Assembly: GCF_050624435.1 (NCBI RefSeq)
Contig: NC_134547.1
Location: 28,940,419 to 29,004,418, forward strand
Direction of reading: 5' to 3'
Source: Tenrec ecaudatus
Taxonomy: Eukaryota; Chordata; Mammalia; Afrosoricida; Tenrecidae
DNA length: 64,000 nucleotides
In this document: positions 1 through 10,696 of the stretch, one piece after another
Layout: each line of letters begins with the position of its first letter
How positions within the stretch are numbered: position 1 is the first letter of the stretch
Position numbers and translations under genes: made by a program
The notes under the pieces: model-generated
Databases searched by the model: none
What the model saw: the letters and a program-made list of their open reading frames with translations, nothing else
What the model was told of the DNA's origin: nothing

Positions 1-553
1 AGGCGGCCCTGCGCAGCCTCCAGGCTGACCGGCCGGTGGTTACTGCGGTAGGACAGTGTCTGCAGCAGGCGGTCCCCGCGCTCGCCCAGCCCCTCGTACA
101 CCTGCACATAGTCGTCGTAGCCCAGCCGCAGCTCAAGCTGCAACAGCACGCGCCGCGGGTCCTGTGTGTCCACCAGCCACGTGCAGTGCAGGTCCGAGGG
201 CCCCCGGGCCGCACCAAACAGGTCTGGGGAAGCAAAGGAGCCGTAGAAGCTTCCCAGCCGTCGGCCGCACGCCAGATCCGGGCAGCCAGCCTCGTCCGAG
301 CCGTCTCCGCAGTCCTGCGAGCCGTCGCAGCGGCGCTCCACCGGCAGGCAGCGCGTGGAGCGCGCCCCGCTGCAGGGGAAGGTGCCACCGGGGCACAGGC
401 TGCCTGGCGGCTCCGAGGCGGGGGCTGAGCAGTTGCCCTCGTCCGAGCCATCCCCACATTCGTCCACGGTGTTACACTGCCACGGGCCCGGCAAGCACTT
501 GCCGTTGTCACAGCGGTACTCGTCAGCCTGGCAGGCCGCCTGGCCCAGCTTCC
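1..553 (-). CDS. LRP3: LRP3 exon 5 (LDLa1, LDLa2, CUB2; runs off the window)
   Basis: The acceptor is TTGCAG before GGAAGCTGG at 553. The exon opens with a Gly codon completed from exon 4. LDLa1 follows (CQADEYRCDNGKC, then CGDGSDEGNC), then LDLa2 (CPGGTFPCSGARSTRC, then CGDGSDEAGC), both with the calcium-binding DGSDE signature. CUB2 begins at ACGRRLGSFYGSF and includes LGYDDYVQVYEGLG. The reading frame is open to position 1, so this large exon continues outside the window. Confidence 0.95.
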
Positions 554-3500
554 CTGCAAGACAGATGGATGCAGCCGGTCAGGGGAAAGGGAGGGCAACT
601 GGCCAGGGGCAAACAGGGTCTCTCTCCTGTGTGGGGGCGGCTGGGCCCCTCCTCACCAGGTCTCTGCCCCTCACAACTTTAGGAGAAAGGCTGGTCAGGG
701 AGAGCTGGCAACCCCTCCCCCAATGAGGGTGGGTCTGGGCTAATCCCCGCCCCTACTCTAGACAAATTTAAGGGGGTCAGTGACCCACCACTCTGTCCTC
801 AGATGGTCTGGGTGAGTGCGGGGAGGCGCTGCAGCACGCTCCTGGGTGGGGGTTCATTTGCCCTACCCTGCCCCGCTCCCCGATGCGAGTGTCACCTCGG
901 ATGTAGGAGAGCCGGAAGCCCTGCGCCTGGCCAGAGCTGGAGGCGTCTGAGTGGAAGAAGATCCAGACGTGGTCGCGGGCTGAGATGAAGGCGGGCGGGA
1001 TGGCGGAGCCGCAGAGCCGGAAAGCCTCCTGGCGGGGTGGGGCTGCAGGGCCCAGCATGAGCCAGTCCAGGGAGCATTGGTGGGACTCCTCCACATCAAA
1101 GTTGCGGAAGCTGCAGGGCAGAGGGAAGGCTTGGGTGGGCGGGGCCTGCAGGAGGTGACTACAGGTGGGATTCAGGCAGAGGAAACCCGTCCCACGCCAC
1201 CCACTACCCCTGACCTTGGTATCCCAAATGTGCCTGGCTCTCCTACTGCCAGCCATTCTGAGGGACCCCGTGCCACCACCAGGGGTCCAAAGGCATTTAG
1301 AATCATGGCAGCTGGACAGTGTAGTGTCTGTCACATTTCACGCCACTGCAGCTCTCTGAAGAACCTCTCCTTAGCACACAGAGCACCCTACCCCAAAGCC
1401 AACATGGAAGGCCCACAAACTCATGCATGCACCCACAAGACGGGGCTGTGCCCATGTGGCTGACCTAAGCTGCAGGTGGGGGATCTTTTGTCACTAGGGA
1501 ACACTGGCCAGCTGCTGTGGGGCAGACAGGCCACAGAAACATTTCAAAGGCTCCATCCAGTTGTCTCACTTGCTCCCTTTGCGAGATGGCAAGATGAGGG
1601 CCTAGGGATAGGGTAGAGACTGCTGTGCCATCACGCCCTGTGCTTTGGGTTGTGGAGTGACTGCGGTCTTCTGGGTTTGGCCTTGAGAACATCTAAAGCA
1701 GACAGAACCCACAGTAGGGCCCCGAATCAGATGGTCTAAACCCCTCAGAACTACTCTACTGACCTCACTCCACTGCCCTCTGCCTGCCCTTGGGCTGCCT
1801 TCTGCCTGAGCACCCAGCCTTCTGCCTGGCTGCTTCCCTGCCGAGACCACTCTGGGCCCCTCCAGGAGCATGTTCTGGTCTTGTTGCTAGCCTGGCCACC
1901 TGAGAGGCAACTGGACCATGGCCACCAGTCTGCAAGCCTCGCTGGCTTAGAAATGCTGAGTTGACTGACAAGCGCCCCCCCCCCCCACACACACACCATG
2001 AGAGGTTCGGGCAAACTCAGGCAGCCAGGCCCAGGGTGCTGGGCACAGCTCACACATGCCGTCACACAACACATATTACGGCTCTGCTCAACATTGGCTC
2101 TTTAAAGCTGCGGAACCATGGGATCACACACAGAAAGAACCACAGCTGCACATGTTCACATATGCCTCCTCCTCGTCTGCTTGAGCATGCGCTCACACAC
2201 ACTGACAGTCTGCACTCACACAATCACGCTCACTCACACAGGTCCGCACAGATCCCCTCAGATGATCCAGGACCCCTGACCTGATGGTGATCATGTCCCC
2301 GCGGTCACCCTGGATGTACCAGCTGCAGTTGGTGCCCGGCGGGTAGTTGAGGGGCCAAGCCGGGCTATAGATGACTCCGCGCCGTTCCGTGTGCTGCTCC
2401 AGCTTCCCACTGCAGGCAGCTGTCGGGAGGTGAGGCTGAGAAATGCCGGCCCCATAGGCTGACAGTAAGCCAGGGTGGGGCCGCTTGAGTGCCCCAGCTT
2501 CAGCTCAGCCACCCCCACCCCAAGACCTGCCCAGGATGGCCATGACATAGGACAAGAACTCCAGCCTACCCAGGAATGGGGGTTGGGGGGCAGGCCAAGG
2601 AAGACGCCTCCCGCCCCACTGGACCATGAAGCCCACCCCATGCTGCCAACACCAGAGCTTGGTGGTCTACCCTTCCCCCTCCTCCACAGCCCCTGCCACA
2701 GCCACCCTCCTCCTTCCCACAGGCCCCCACACCGGGCCTGACAGGTGGTAGGTGCTCGATGCATATGAGTAAGTAAGGGGACTGGCCGATCTGATGCTGC
2801 TTAGCTGAGCAGTCGGAAGCCTGGGCTGGGGGCTAAAGCCCTTGCTGACAAGGCCTGCTGTGGTGTCGTTGGGTGGCGGAGAGTCTAAAACTAGCCCACC
2901 AACAGCTGCTCCAGAGCTTCTTTGAAAGCAGCAAAAACATCGCACTACATGACACCATCATAGTCCCAACATCCAGAGGTACAATACCACCAGGCTACAT
3001 GCCCAGGACGAGGCGGCCAGCCTGCTGTCCCACCACCCGCCACTCCCATCCCAGCCACAAGTTTTTCATACAAGAAGCAAGAGTCAGGTGCTTGCCACTC
3101 AGGGGGCAAAGACTAAGCAGATCCTGTCAAGTCCCAGGGACACCCAAACCCAACCTAACCCACTGCCATGGGGTCCATTCCAACGCCGAGCGAGCCCACA
3201 GCACCGAGCAGAACCGCCTACAGGCTCACCAGACTGTGCCTCTCACCTCATCTTTCTCCCATCCTGAAGGGGTCAGCCCCAGCCCTCGGGCCTCCAACAC
3301 TGAGTGCTGGCAGGACAGCCTGAAGGCATGCACTTATTAAGGCAGAAGGCTGGCTCCCTCCTCCCCCACAGGTGCTTGGCAGGAGGGCCACAGGAAGGAG
3401 GGGCTCACTCACTCAAATTGCTGCCCTGGAGGGAACCCAACACATGATCACTACAGAAAACCAAGGCAGGGGTGTGGCCACCTTGTAGCATCTCCTTAGC

Positions 3501-6500
3501 ATGTGGTAAAGGGAGCACACAAGCTGCAGGACAGTAGCTCCTCAGCTCCGCCTGGGCCAGGGCACGCCCACGGGTTCTAGAGCAGAGCTGCTGCAGGGGG
3601 CTTTCTGGAAGGCAATCTTACCAGAAGTGGATTCGCTCAGGCCTTTCTTCCATGCTGGCAGCCTTCAAGTGGGTGGCTAGCGGTGATGTGCTTGCCCCTG
3701 GGACAGTGCCCACCACAGCTGATGGGGTACAGGCATAGACCCTTGCCCTTGTTAGAGGCTGGGGGAGAGCAGGCTCTCTCGCTCCACAAGGCACCATTGC
3801 TGCCTGTCACTCCTCTGGCCTCTGCTCACCAAACCACAGGTTTCTGCCTCAGAAACCTCCACCCAAGCCAGGAGCCGGTGACTAGATGGCTCCCGCTCAA
3901 CAATCCCCACAGTGGCTCCAGCAATGCCACTTGGCTGTTTGCTCATCTCTGCAAGGGGGTCGCCAAGACCACAGGTTCTGCAGCCACCAGCCTGCCCAGA
4001 GCTGGGAGATTTGGTCAGGGGCTCTTGAATGACATTGCTCAGCTACGGGCCTGGAGGCATCACTGGCCCAGCAGCCTGAGCCCAGCACTCTGTGATGACA
4101 GCTCACCCTCTCCCCAACACCCCACCCAGGACCCTGGCACAGGCAGGGAAGAAACTACCGAGTCAATTCCAAGTCAAGGCAAACCTACAGGATCGGGTAG
4201 AGCTGCCCCATGGGTTTCCGAGTCTGTAACTCTTTATGGGAATAGAAAGCCTGGTTGGTTTGTTTTCCCACAGATAGGTTGGCGATTTCGAATTGCTGAC
4301 CTGGAGGTAGCCCAACACGGAACCATAACACCAAAACCAAACTCACTGACCACTGTGACTCACAGGAACCCTCGGCTGGGGGCCCGGAGGTGTCACTGGC
4401 TCAGGCAGCCTGCCTCAGCACTCTGTGAAGACAGTTCACCCTCTCTCCAACCACCCCCCAGGACCCTGGCATAGGCAGGGGACAATCCACGGCAAACTCA
4501 CTGTCCTGGAGTCGATTCTGACTCAGCGCCCCTGTAGAACAGGATAATTGGAACTCTAAAAAGCCCGGTCTTGTTTTCTCAGAGCCTGGTGGTTTTGAAC
4601 AACTGACCTTACAGTTAGCATCCCAAAGCATAAGCACTATGCCAGCAGGGCTATCAGTCCATAACTTCAGGTCTGGCGCCCATGCTGCCAGCCTGCCCCT
4701 CAGTAAAATGGGCCCCAGGGATAGCTGGGAACTTTTCAGCCAGTTGGCCAGTTGTAGGCAAACTTGGGGTTACGAGGGAGCAGAGTATATGGGTAGGACT
4801 TGAGTCCCCCAGGCCTGGGTCAGAGGAAGAAGAATGAGGACATGGCCGTAGCAGTGAAGACAGTCAGAGGGCTGTGTTTGTGGGGATGGTCGAGCTGGGA
4901 AGACTAAAGCAAGGGAGAGGGCTTGGGGTGTCTGCCTTGTCTTAGCTGGTGCCGGAGGTAAAGCTGGGCCACGCTTCTGTTGGAGTAGCTGAAAGTGACT
5001 CGGAGTGCAATCAGGCCAGTGTCCTTGGTGCGTGGTCCAAAGAGGCGTTAATGCATCTGGGAGGACATGAGCAAGGCCTAAGGAAGCAAAATTTTCAGAT
5101 CCAATTTCCTGGGAGATCAATACTCTCGCCAACTTGCCAGGTGTGTAAGCTGAGCATGAGGCACTCTTCCGGGAACTGAGCAGGTGAGTGGAGGGCAGCC
5201 TGCAGTCACAGAGCCCAGAGCTGGGGTGCAGGGGTGGGGCTCCTGACCCAGTCAGTGTCTGACATCGCTGAGACAGAGTCCAGCCAGCCAGCTGGGCCCT
5301 CGGGAGCGGCTGTGCCAGAGAGGGGCAGCCAGACTCCTAGAGACAACCCCCAGAGCAGGGTCATGGAGCCTCGGGTCTCCCAGAGCAGCTCTCCAGGCTC
5401 TTGGCAACCCTAAAGAGGTCAGAGGTCACCCTAGGAGTACCAGAGCCCTAGCCTCCCACCCCCAAACCACACTGCCTGTGGTCAACCCACAAAACCAACC
5501 ACTGACATGAAGGGAATGGTGCTTCCCAGAGTTGGGAATCATGAAGCCACTGGCACCCTTCGATCCTCGTCTTTCCCTAGGTCGATGAGGGGACCTTTCC
5601 ACTCTCGGCAGCTGCTGCAGAGCCAGCCAGGGGCTCATGTCTGTAAGTGGCAACACCCATACACCCTCCCCCACCTCTTCCTGAGCACAAACCCCTGGCT
5701 TGGGCCAGGCCTCTCCCAGAAAGTGAGATGAACAGATGGAGCAGCTGGTCGAGGGGGAAGGATGCCCTGCAGGGTGGGTCAGTGCTGGGCCATCAGTGAA
5801 TAAAGTTGGTGGGTAGAACAGAGCACCCAGTCTGGTGACAACTGGTGATGGCAGTTTCTGTGGCCAGTAGAGGTCCCCACTGAGAGCTCCGGGTCCTAAC
5901 TCTGGAGTCAGCTCAGTGGGGACCTACAGAGTAGAACTAGAAACCCAACCACACAGCAAACATGTCACATTCCATCCAGACTGGGGGCCTCCCATTTGCC
6001 CCCAGCCTGCTCAACCCTAGATCAGTGGTTCTCAACCTTCCTGATGCCTCGGCCCTTTCATACAGTTCCTCATGTTGTGGTGACCCCCAACCATAAACTT
6101 ATTTTCGTTGCTACTTCATCACTGTAATTTTGCTACTGTTATGAATCGGGCAACTCCTGTGAAAGGGTCACATTTGAACCCGCAAAGGGGTCATGACCCA
6201 CAGGTTGAGAACCTCTGCCCTAGATGGATGTGTTTGTGCCCCCGGCAGCCCCCTCTGCAGAGAGATGACATTGGTTGCCTCCTCCCTGCTCCAACCTCTT
6301 GCCTATGTCCAAAGAACCATATTGGATGGACAGATAAACTGACAGGGCAAAGCCCGGGAGCCCACACCTTCTGGGGGCACAGTCTGTCACATGTGCAGGC
6401 CCTGTAGTTTGCCAGTGGTACTGGGCCACCCTGGGCCTGATGCAAACATCCCTCCTGGGTTGTTCATTTCACCGAGTAAAGCAAGCCCAAAGCCACCACC

Positions 6501-8716
6501 ATGAAGTCAACCCCTGTAGGGCAGGGCAGAACTGTTACCCAGGGTTTCTGAGGCTGGAACTCATTGTGGGAGCAGAAAAGCTCATCTTTCTCCCACAGAA
6601 TGGCTGGTGGATTCACACTGCTAACCTTGTGGTTAGCAGCCCAACATGTGACTGCACTATGCCACCAGGGCTCCTCGGGCTGGGAGGCTGATGCTGTTAT
6701 TTTACCTGTTTTACAGAAGAGGAAACTGAGGCTCAAAGACCCATTTAAGCTTGTCAGAAAATAAACAGCTCCTTTGTAATGCTGAAAAAATGCACCTGGG
6801 ACTGCTGTTAGTGACCAAACTGAGATTGAAAAAGTTTAGATGGTCAGGCTGAAGTCAGGAGGTCACTAACCCAGAGGGCAGGCAGGAGGGGAGAAGAAGA
6901 AAAGCCTTCTACGTACTTACCTATGGCGGGCACTGCGCTGCCAAGCCTCCCACTGAGGAAGAAGTTCACTGTGGGGGACACAAAGAGGGTCAGGCAGGCG
7001 TTGGGGACATCCACCCTGGGCCAGTCAGCAGTCCTAGTGAGGGCAGGGGACGCCAATCTTGAACCCATGACTGGTTTCTCATGAGACCAGTCCCAAGGCA
7101 CTGAGATAGAGTCCTCATCCCACCTGGTCCTGCTGGCGTGGCCGTGGTGAGGGCCCCAGCGGTCCAGTGCACATGCCTGGCTGCATGGTCAGCTCCATCT
7201 GCTCCCAAGGCCAGGAATTCAGATTTGGTGGAGGGAAAGAGGGAGCCTCAGGTCTGAGCCACCCATTGATCAGGAAGGGGCCCAGGCCCTGCAAGACAGG
7301 AGGGCTCCTTACACTTTGAAGGGCTTCTTGCTAAGAGGCTCTAAAGGGCACCTTGTCCACTCAGCAGCCAGGGAAGAGGGGCAGCAGTGCCCTGGGCCCC
7401 CACTCAGGGTCCTCCTCAGTGTGCCATGCTGACCTCCAGTCAGGGGCAGAGGGTGCACCTCAAGGCCACCTCCACAGGATATGACCTCTGCTCTCACTGA
7501 TTGCTCCCCTGTGGGATCTCCAGGACCAAGCTCCTTCTCAGGATGAGGATAGGGGTAGGTGGAGAGGCACAAACCCAGCTTCCTGGGGTTAGAGACACCC
7601 CAGATGCCAGTGGAAGCATGGAGCCTCTTGGAGGGGTCAGCACCCCAGCACTGCCCTTTCTCATGACACCTATGTACCCTGAGGGCCTGTAGAAGCTGTG
7701 AGCCTGTCTCCCTAGGGAAGCCAGCACACAGACATTCTGAGTCCAGAACAAACAGCCAGTATCAGATTGGGACTTCCACCACCTTACATAGGGACCTTCC
7801 CCCAATCCATGGTTTCTTGGGGGAAGGACAGGTGTGTTCGCTAGTTTGGCAGGCCAGCAGCTCCCTCATCAGTGTCACCATAGGGCCCCTGTCCCCTAAT
7901 CGCCCTCAGCACAAGGAAAGGCCTCCTTCTAGTAAATAAAGGAGCCATGTGAGATGAGGGCTTAACTCCTCCCTGCCCCCAAGCCCTAGACAGGCCCAGG
8001 TGCCAGGTCCTCCAGCTGGCCCCAAACACCCACCCCACCTCCCCACCCGGGCCGACCAGGCCTGGCTGGCAGGGTTTGAGAAGACACAAAAGAAAAGCAG
8101 GTGCCATTCTCCGCGGGTTGGGGTGGGGAGTGGGGGTGTCTGCTGCTGCTGCTCTTGCTCTGCACTTAGAATCCCCGTCTCCAGGCTGGCCGTCGCCCCC
8201 TCCCCTCTCTCCACCGCGACCGGAAGCAGTTTGGCTAAGGAGCCTCGGACCTCAGACCCTCCGGCCTCGCCTTTGTCCGCAGCTCCCGAGAGCCGGACCA
8301 CTGCCGGGCAGAGCGCAGCCCGCTCGCTGAAAGTGGCCGCCGCCCCCGCCCCGGGGCCGCGGGCTCCGACCAGCAGCCCGGCGCCTGCGGCTCCCCGGCG
8401 CCCGCGCGCCCAGGCGCGGTTGGGTTGCGGGCGGGCGGGGCCAGGCTCCGGGGCCGGGCCTGCAGGGCGAGGCTCCCGGGAAGGCTGGGGCGACCGGGAA
8501 GCGCAAGGCCCAGCTCCGAGGAGTCCCGGGGCGGGAGTCACGGCGCTGCCCGCTCCGGGGAAGGAACCCGAGGGGCGGGCCCGGGCCCGGGGCCCAGCCG
8601 GGACGAGGCGCCCGGCCCTGGCCGGTCTGCGCGGCTCACTCACCCAGGCAGACGACGGCGAGCTGCGCCCGGGCGCCCGGCGCCCCCTCCGGACCCGCGG
8701 CCGCCCGCTGCTCCAT
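1..8716 (-). CDS. LRP3: LRP3, low-density lipoprotein receptor-related protein 3 (5' part of gene)
   Basis: Five exons on the minus strand join in frame: 8716-8644, 6968-6921, 2419-2281, 1110-896 and 553 to the window edge. They encode about 342 residues: a signal peptide split over exons 1 and 2, one CUB domain, two LDL-receptor class A repeats and most of a second CUB domain. This domain order, and recognisable stretches such as FRNFDVEESHQCSLDW and the N-terminus MEQRAAAGPEGAPGARAQL, identify LRP3. It is a type I membrane protein of the LRP3/LRP10/LRP12 group, thought to act in endocytosis and trafficking; the ligand is not well defined. The later LDLa repeats, membrane segment and cytoplasmic tail lie beyond position 1. 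All four complete introns are GT-AG and phases agree. No stop or frameshift is seen, so the gene looks functional. Confidence 0.95.
554..895 (-). other. LRP3 intron 4
   Basis: The intron starts GTGACA (895 downwards) and ends TTGCAG (554-559). It is about 340 bp and moderately GC-rich. I see no repeat or other gene in it. Confidence 0.85.
896..1110 (-). CDS. LRP3: LRP3 exon 4 (most of CUB1)
   Basis: This 215-bp exon is bounded by an acceptor CCTGCAG and a donor GAG/GTGACA. It encodes FRNFDVEESHQCSLDW, then the core and C-terminal strands of CUB1, ending SYIRG. The CUB signature is visible: a conserved Cys pair, and an aromatic-rich stretch DHVWIFFHSDASSSGQAQGF. Compared with my memory of the human protein it is nearly identical, with one Leu to Met change in DWLMLGPAAPP. 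Confidence 0.95.
1111..2280 (-). other. LRP3 intron 3
   Basis: It runs from donor GTCAGG (2280) to acceptor CTGCAG (1111). It holds a poly-C run at about 1975-1986 followed by a short CA tract, and CA-rich sequence at 2040-2250. I see no recognisable transposon or other gene. Confidence 0.8.
2281..2419 (-). CDS. LRP3: LRP3 exon 3 (start of CUB1)
   Basis: This 139-bp exon has acceptor CCGACAG and donor ATCAG/GTCAGG. It encodes ACSGKLEQHTERRGVIYSP and then WPLNYPPGTNCSWYIQGDRG, the N-terminal half of a CUB domain with its first Cys and the NCSW glycosylation-type site. It joins exon 2 through a split Ala codon and exon 4 through a split Ser codon. Confidence 0.94.
4150..4345 (-). repeat. AfroSINE
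   Basis: Reading the minus strand gives the AfroSINE order: tRNA-like head, CTGACC block, TTTCTAC-type middle, then the tail ending in a GACTC-rich block. The copy is diverged and lies in LRP3 intron 2. Confidence 0.75.
4487..4655 (-). repeat. AfroSINE
   Basis: A second diverged AfroSINE in LRP3 intron 2, recognised by GAGTCGATTCTGACTC at the tail and a GCCAGCAGGGCT-type head on the other end. Confidence 0.75.
6023..6217. mobile_element. SPIN-type hAT miniature element, intact 8-bp target duplication
   Basis: A 195-bp element begins CAGTGGTTCTCAACC and ends with the inverted complement GGTTGAGAACCTCTG. It is flanked on both sides by the identical 8-bp duplication CCCTAGAT, as expected for a hAT insertion. 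Its internal sequence is shared with the copies at 10497, 23523, 49432 and 60606. It carries no coding sequence and must have been moved by transposase from elsewhere. The family is SPIN, by recognition of the terminal repeats. Confidence 0.9.
6505..6682 (-). repeat. AfroSINE
   Basis: Minus-strand AfroSINE: the middle block TCTTTCTCCCACAGAATGGC and the head GCCACCAGGGCTCC are clear. It lies in LRP3 intron 2. Confidence 0.8.
6695..6765. repeat. MIR-like fragment
   Basis: The core GAGGAAACTGAGGCTCAAAG preceded by TTTACAGA is the conserved MIR SINE core. It is an ancient mammalian repeat fragment. Confidence 0.65.
6921..6968 (-). CDS. LRP3: LRP3 exon 2 (48 bp, end of signal peptide)
   Basis: This micro-exon has acceptor CCCACAG and donor ATAG/GTAAGTA, a strong donor. 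It encodes NFFLSGRLGSAVPAI, finishing the hydrophobic signal-peptide core begun in exon 1. Phase 1 at both ends keeps the frame with exons 1 and 3. Confidence 0.92.
6969..8643 (-). other. LRP3 intron 1
   Basis: It runs from donor GTGAGT (8643) to acceptor CAG at 6969. The part next to exon 1 (about 8150-8643) belongs to the CpG island. I see no transposon or second gene in the rest. Confidence 0.8.
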
Positions 8717-9340
8717 GCCGGGGCCGGCAGCCCGCGGGCGCCAACTCCTGACCGGGGCTCCGGCCGGCTCGGCCTCCCGCGGCGGCTGCGGCCCCGGGGC
8801 TGGAGGCGTCTTTGTGCGGCGGCGGTGCAGGCCCGCAGCGCGCGCGGGGCCACATCGGCTGCGGCGTCACGGGCCCCGCGGGGGCTCCGCGGCGGCCACC
8901 AGGGAGGACCCCCGCCCGCGGCTACCCCCGAGCCCCGGGCGCCGCGCCGCCGCCGGCCTGCGCCGAGCCTGCCCCGGCCCGCCCATGACCCACGGCGCGC
9001 AGCCCGCCCGGCCTCGGCGCCCCCGAGCCGCCCGCGCTGCGTCCAGCCCGCCAGGCCGGGGGCCGCCGCTGGTGCGTCGGCCCGTCTGTCGGTCCTCCCT
9101 CCCGGCCTGGAGGCCGCGTCGCGCCAGCCACGTGACGCGCCCGCCGAGCCGCAGTGGCGCTAACAGGGTGGGGGGAGGCGGCTGGGGCGGGCCGGGGGCG
9201 CGCGCCCCGCCTAGCGGGGCTGGAGGGCGCGGCGGGGGCACCCCTGGCCCAGACCCGCTCTCCCAGGCCCTTGGGCTCGAGCTCAGCACGCCCCAGGTCG
9301 CCTCCCACCCTCGAAGACGTCCCTCCCAAGCCAGGCTGAG
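8150..9340 (-). promoter_or_regulatory. CpG-island promoter of LRP3
   Basis: This block is very GC- and CpG-rich and surrounds the LRP3 first exon. It has many GC boxes (for example GGGGCGGG near 8420-8450) and an E-box-like CACGTGAC at 9129-9136. I see no TATA box. It is typical of a broad-start housekeeping-type promoter; the transcription start cannot be placed from sequence. Long open frames on both strands here are explained by GC bias. Confidence 0.8.
8644..8716 (-). CDS. LRP3: LRP3 exon 1 coding part, with start codon
   Basis: The ATG at 8714-8716 opens MEQRAAAGPEGAPGARAQL and continues into the first half of the hydrophobic signal sequence, LAVVCL. It ends at a consensus donor G/GTGAGT. 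The start matches the LRP3 N-terminus as I remember it, and upstream sequence is a CpG island consistent with 5' UTR and promoter. Confidence 0.93.
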
Positions 9341-9734
9341 CTGGGCATGGGAGAGAGGTGACTATTGGCAGAGCGTGACAGTCAGTCTACTTGGGACTGT
9401 TTAGAGACCCTATGAGTGCAACAGCGCAGGTTGACTCGGGGCTAACGCCTGTCGGGTTCCTGGCCCTCGGTACGCCACCCCACTCCCACCTCCATTCCGC
9501 ACAGCCCAACTGTTCCATCACTAAGATGACCCACAATGGACAGAGCAAGGCCTGTGAGGGGGTGCTGGCGATCACACTGAGGGAACTTGTGAGCCCACCC
9601 AGCCACTCTCAGGGGTCTGGGGCAACAAGAAGGAGCCTGCTGTTCAAGCCTGGGGCCAACGGAGGCGCTGGGTCTAGAAGAGACAGAGACACAGTTTGGA
9701 GACCACTTGTGGGGAGACAGCTTAGTCCAGGTCA

Positions 9735-9905
9735 AATGCAGCCCACAGCCACTAAACGGATTCTGATCCATAGCCATCTCTGTACAAGGTCGTCTTTACG
9801 GGAGCAGACAGCCTCATCTTTCTCCAGCAGAGCAGTTGGTGAGTTTGAACTGCCAACCTTTCTGTTAGCAGTCCAATGTCTCGCCCACAGTGCCACCAGG
9901 GTACC
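9735..9905 (-). repeat. AfroSINE
   Basis: Minus-strand AfroSINE upstream of the LRP3 promoter: CGGATTCTGATCCATAGC at one end and GTGCCACCAGGGTACC at the other. Confidence 0.75.
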
Positions 9906-10488
9906 TTCATGTGACAGCAGAAGTCTCCAAAAGGTCCCTAACATGGGGCTGTGGGGTAGCCTGCCCCGTGATGCCTAAGAGATTAACAAGTTGCAGACAG
10001 AACCAGAGTAACCCTGGTCCATTGGGCCAGCCAACACGGTTTCCATAGAAAAGTTAGAGAAACATTTGTTCATTTATCTGGGTATGCTTGTTCCTTCGCT
10101 TCTATTTAATTCCACATCCTACTGCGAGCTTGCTTAATTTTTGAGCTCAGTTTTTTCTTCTGTAAATAGGAGCAGGGCAATATCTAGTTTTCTACTTCAC
10201 TAAGTTGTAGTAAGAGCTGTAAGAGTTAATACCCGTGTAGCAGTCAGCCCAAATTCCATTTGCAGAACTCCCACAAAGATTAAGCCTCCGTTGAATTCCT
10301 TCTGAGGTAGCTAATCTAGGCAGAGTGTATTAGAAAGTGGATTGATTACCTCAGCCCTCACTAGCCAGCCCAGGTAGGGACAGTCTCCCTTAGGGGCTTT
10401 CTTGGGCAAGCCCAAGTCCTTGATGGACAGTACTTGGGATTCACATAGTCATGAGTCATGTCTTGTCTTGACAGCCTTGGTCAGAAGG
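9906..10488. other. Intergenic sequence without identified elements
   Basis: I read this on both strands and see no gene, no repeat family I can name and no conserved motif. Confidence 0.6.
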
Positions 10489-10496
10489 CCCTAGAC

Positions 10497-10688
10497 CAGT
10501 GGTTCTCAACTTGTGGGTCGTGACCCCTTTGGGGGTCAAATCTTCTTTCACAGGGGTTGTCCAATTCATAACAGTAGCAAAATTACACTTATGAAGTATC
10601 AAGGAAAATAATGTTATGGTTGGGGGATCAGCACAACATGAGGAACTGTATGAAAGGGCCGAGGCATGAGGAAGGTTGCGAACCACTG
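10497..10688. mobile_element. SPIN-type hAT miniature element
   Basis: A 192-bp copy in opposite orientation to that at 6023: it starts CAGTGGTTCTCAACTTGTGG and ends GGTTGCGAACCACTG. Flanks CCCTAGAC and ATCTAGAC match at 6 of 8 positions and contain the CTAGA core expected of SPIN targets. Confidence 0.88.
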
Positions 10689-10696
10689 ATCTAGAC

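Larger units (their letters stand above)
2420..6920 (-). other. LRP3 intron 2
   Basis: This is the largest intron in view, about 4.5 kb. It contains two minus-strand AfroSINEs (about 4150-4345 and 4487-4655), one SPIN miniature hAT element (6023-6217), a third AfroSINE (about 6505-6682) and a MIR-like fragment just after it. The stretches 2420-4150 and 4660-6020 are GC-moderate sequence with no element or gene I can name. Confidence 0.8.

Noticed and set aside
133-459. Minus-strand frame of 108 codons with Trp/Gly/Arg-rich sequence
   Set aside because: It is a shifted frame of LRP3 exon 5; the real frame shows the LDLa and CUB signatures.
3683-4474. Open frame of 263 codons on the plus strand in LRP3 intron 2
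   Set aside because: It runs through AfroSINE sequence, has no recognised domain and lies antisense in an intron.
8000-9404. Long open frames on both strands (up to 387 codons) around the LRP3 first exon
   Set aside because: The region is an extreme CpG island where stops are rare. Composition is Ala/Pro/Arg/Gly-rich, frames on both strands overlap the real LRP3 exon, and no domain is recognisable.
9391-9978. Open frame of 195 codons upstream of LRP3
   Set aside because: The second half reads through an AfroSINE; no conserved domain or start context supports it.
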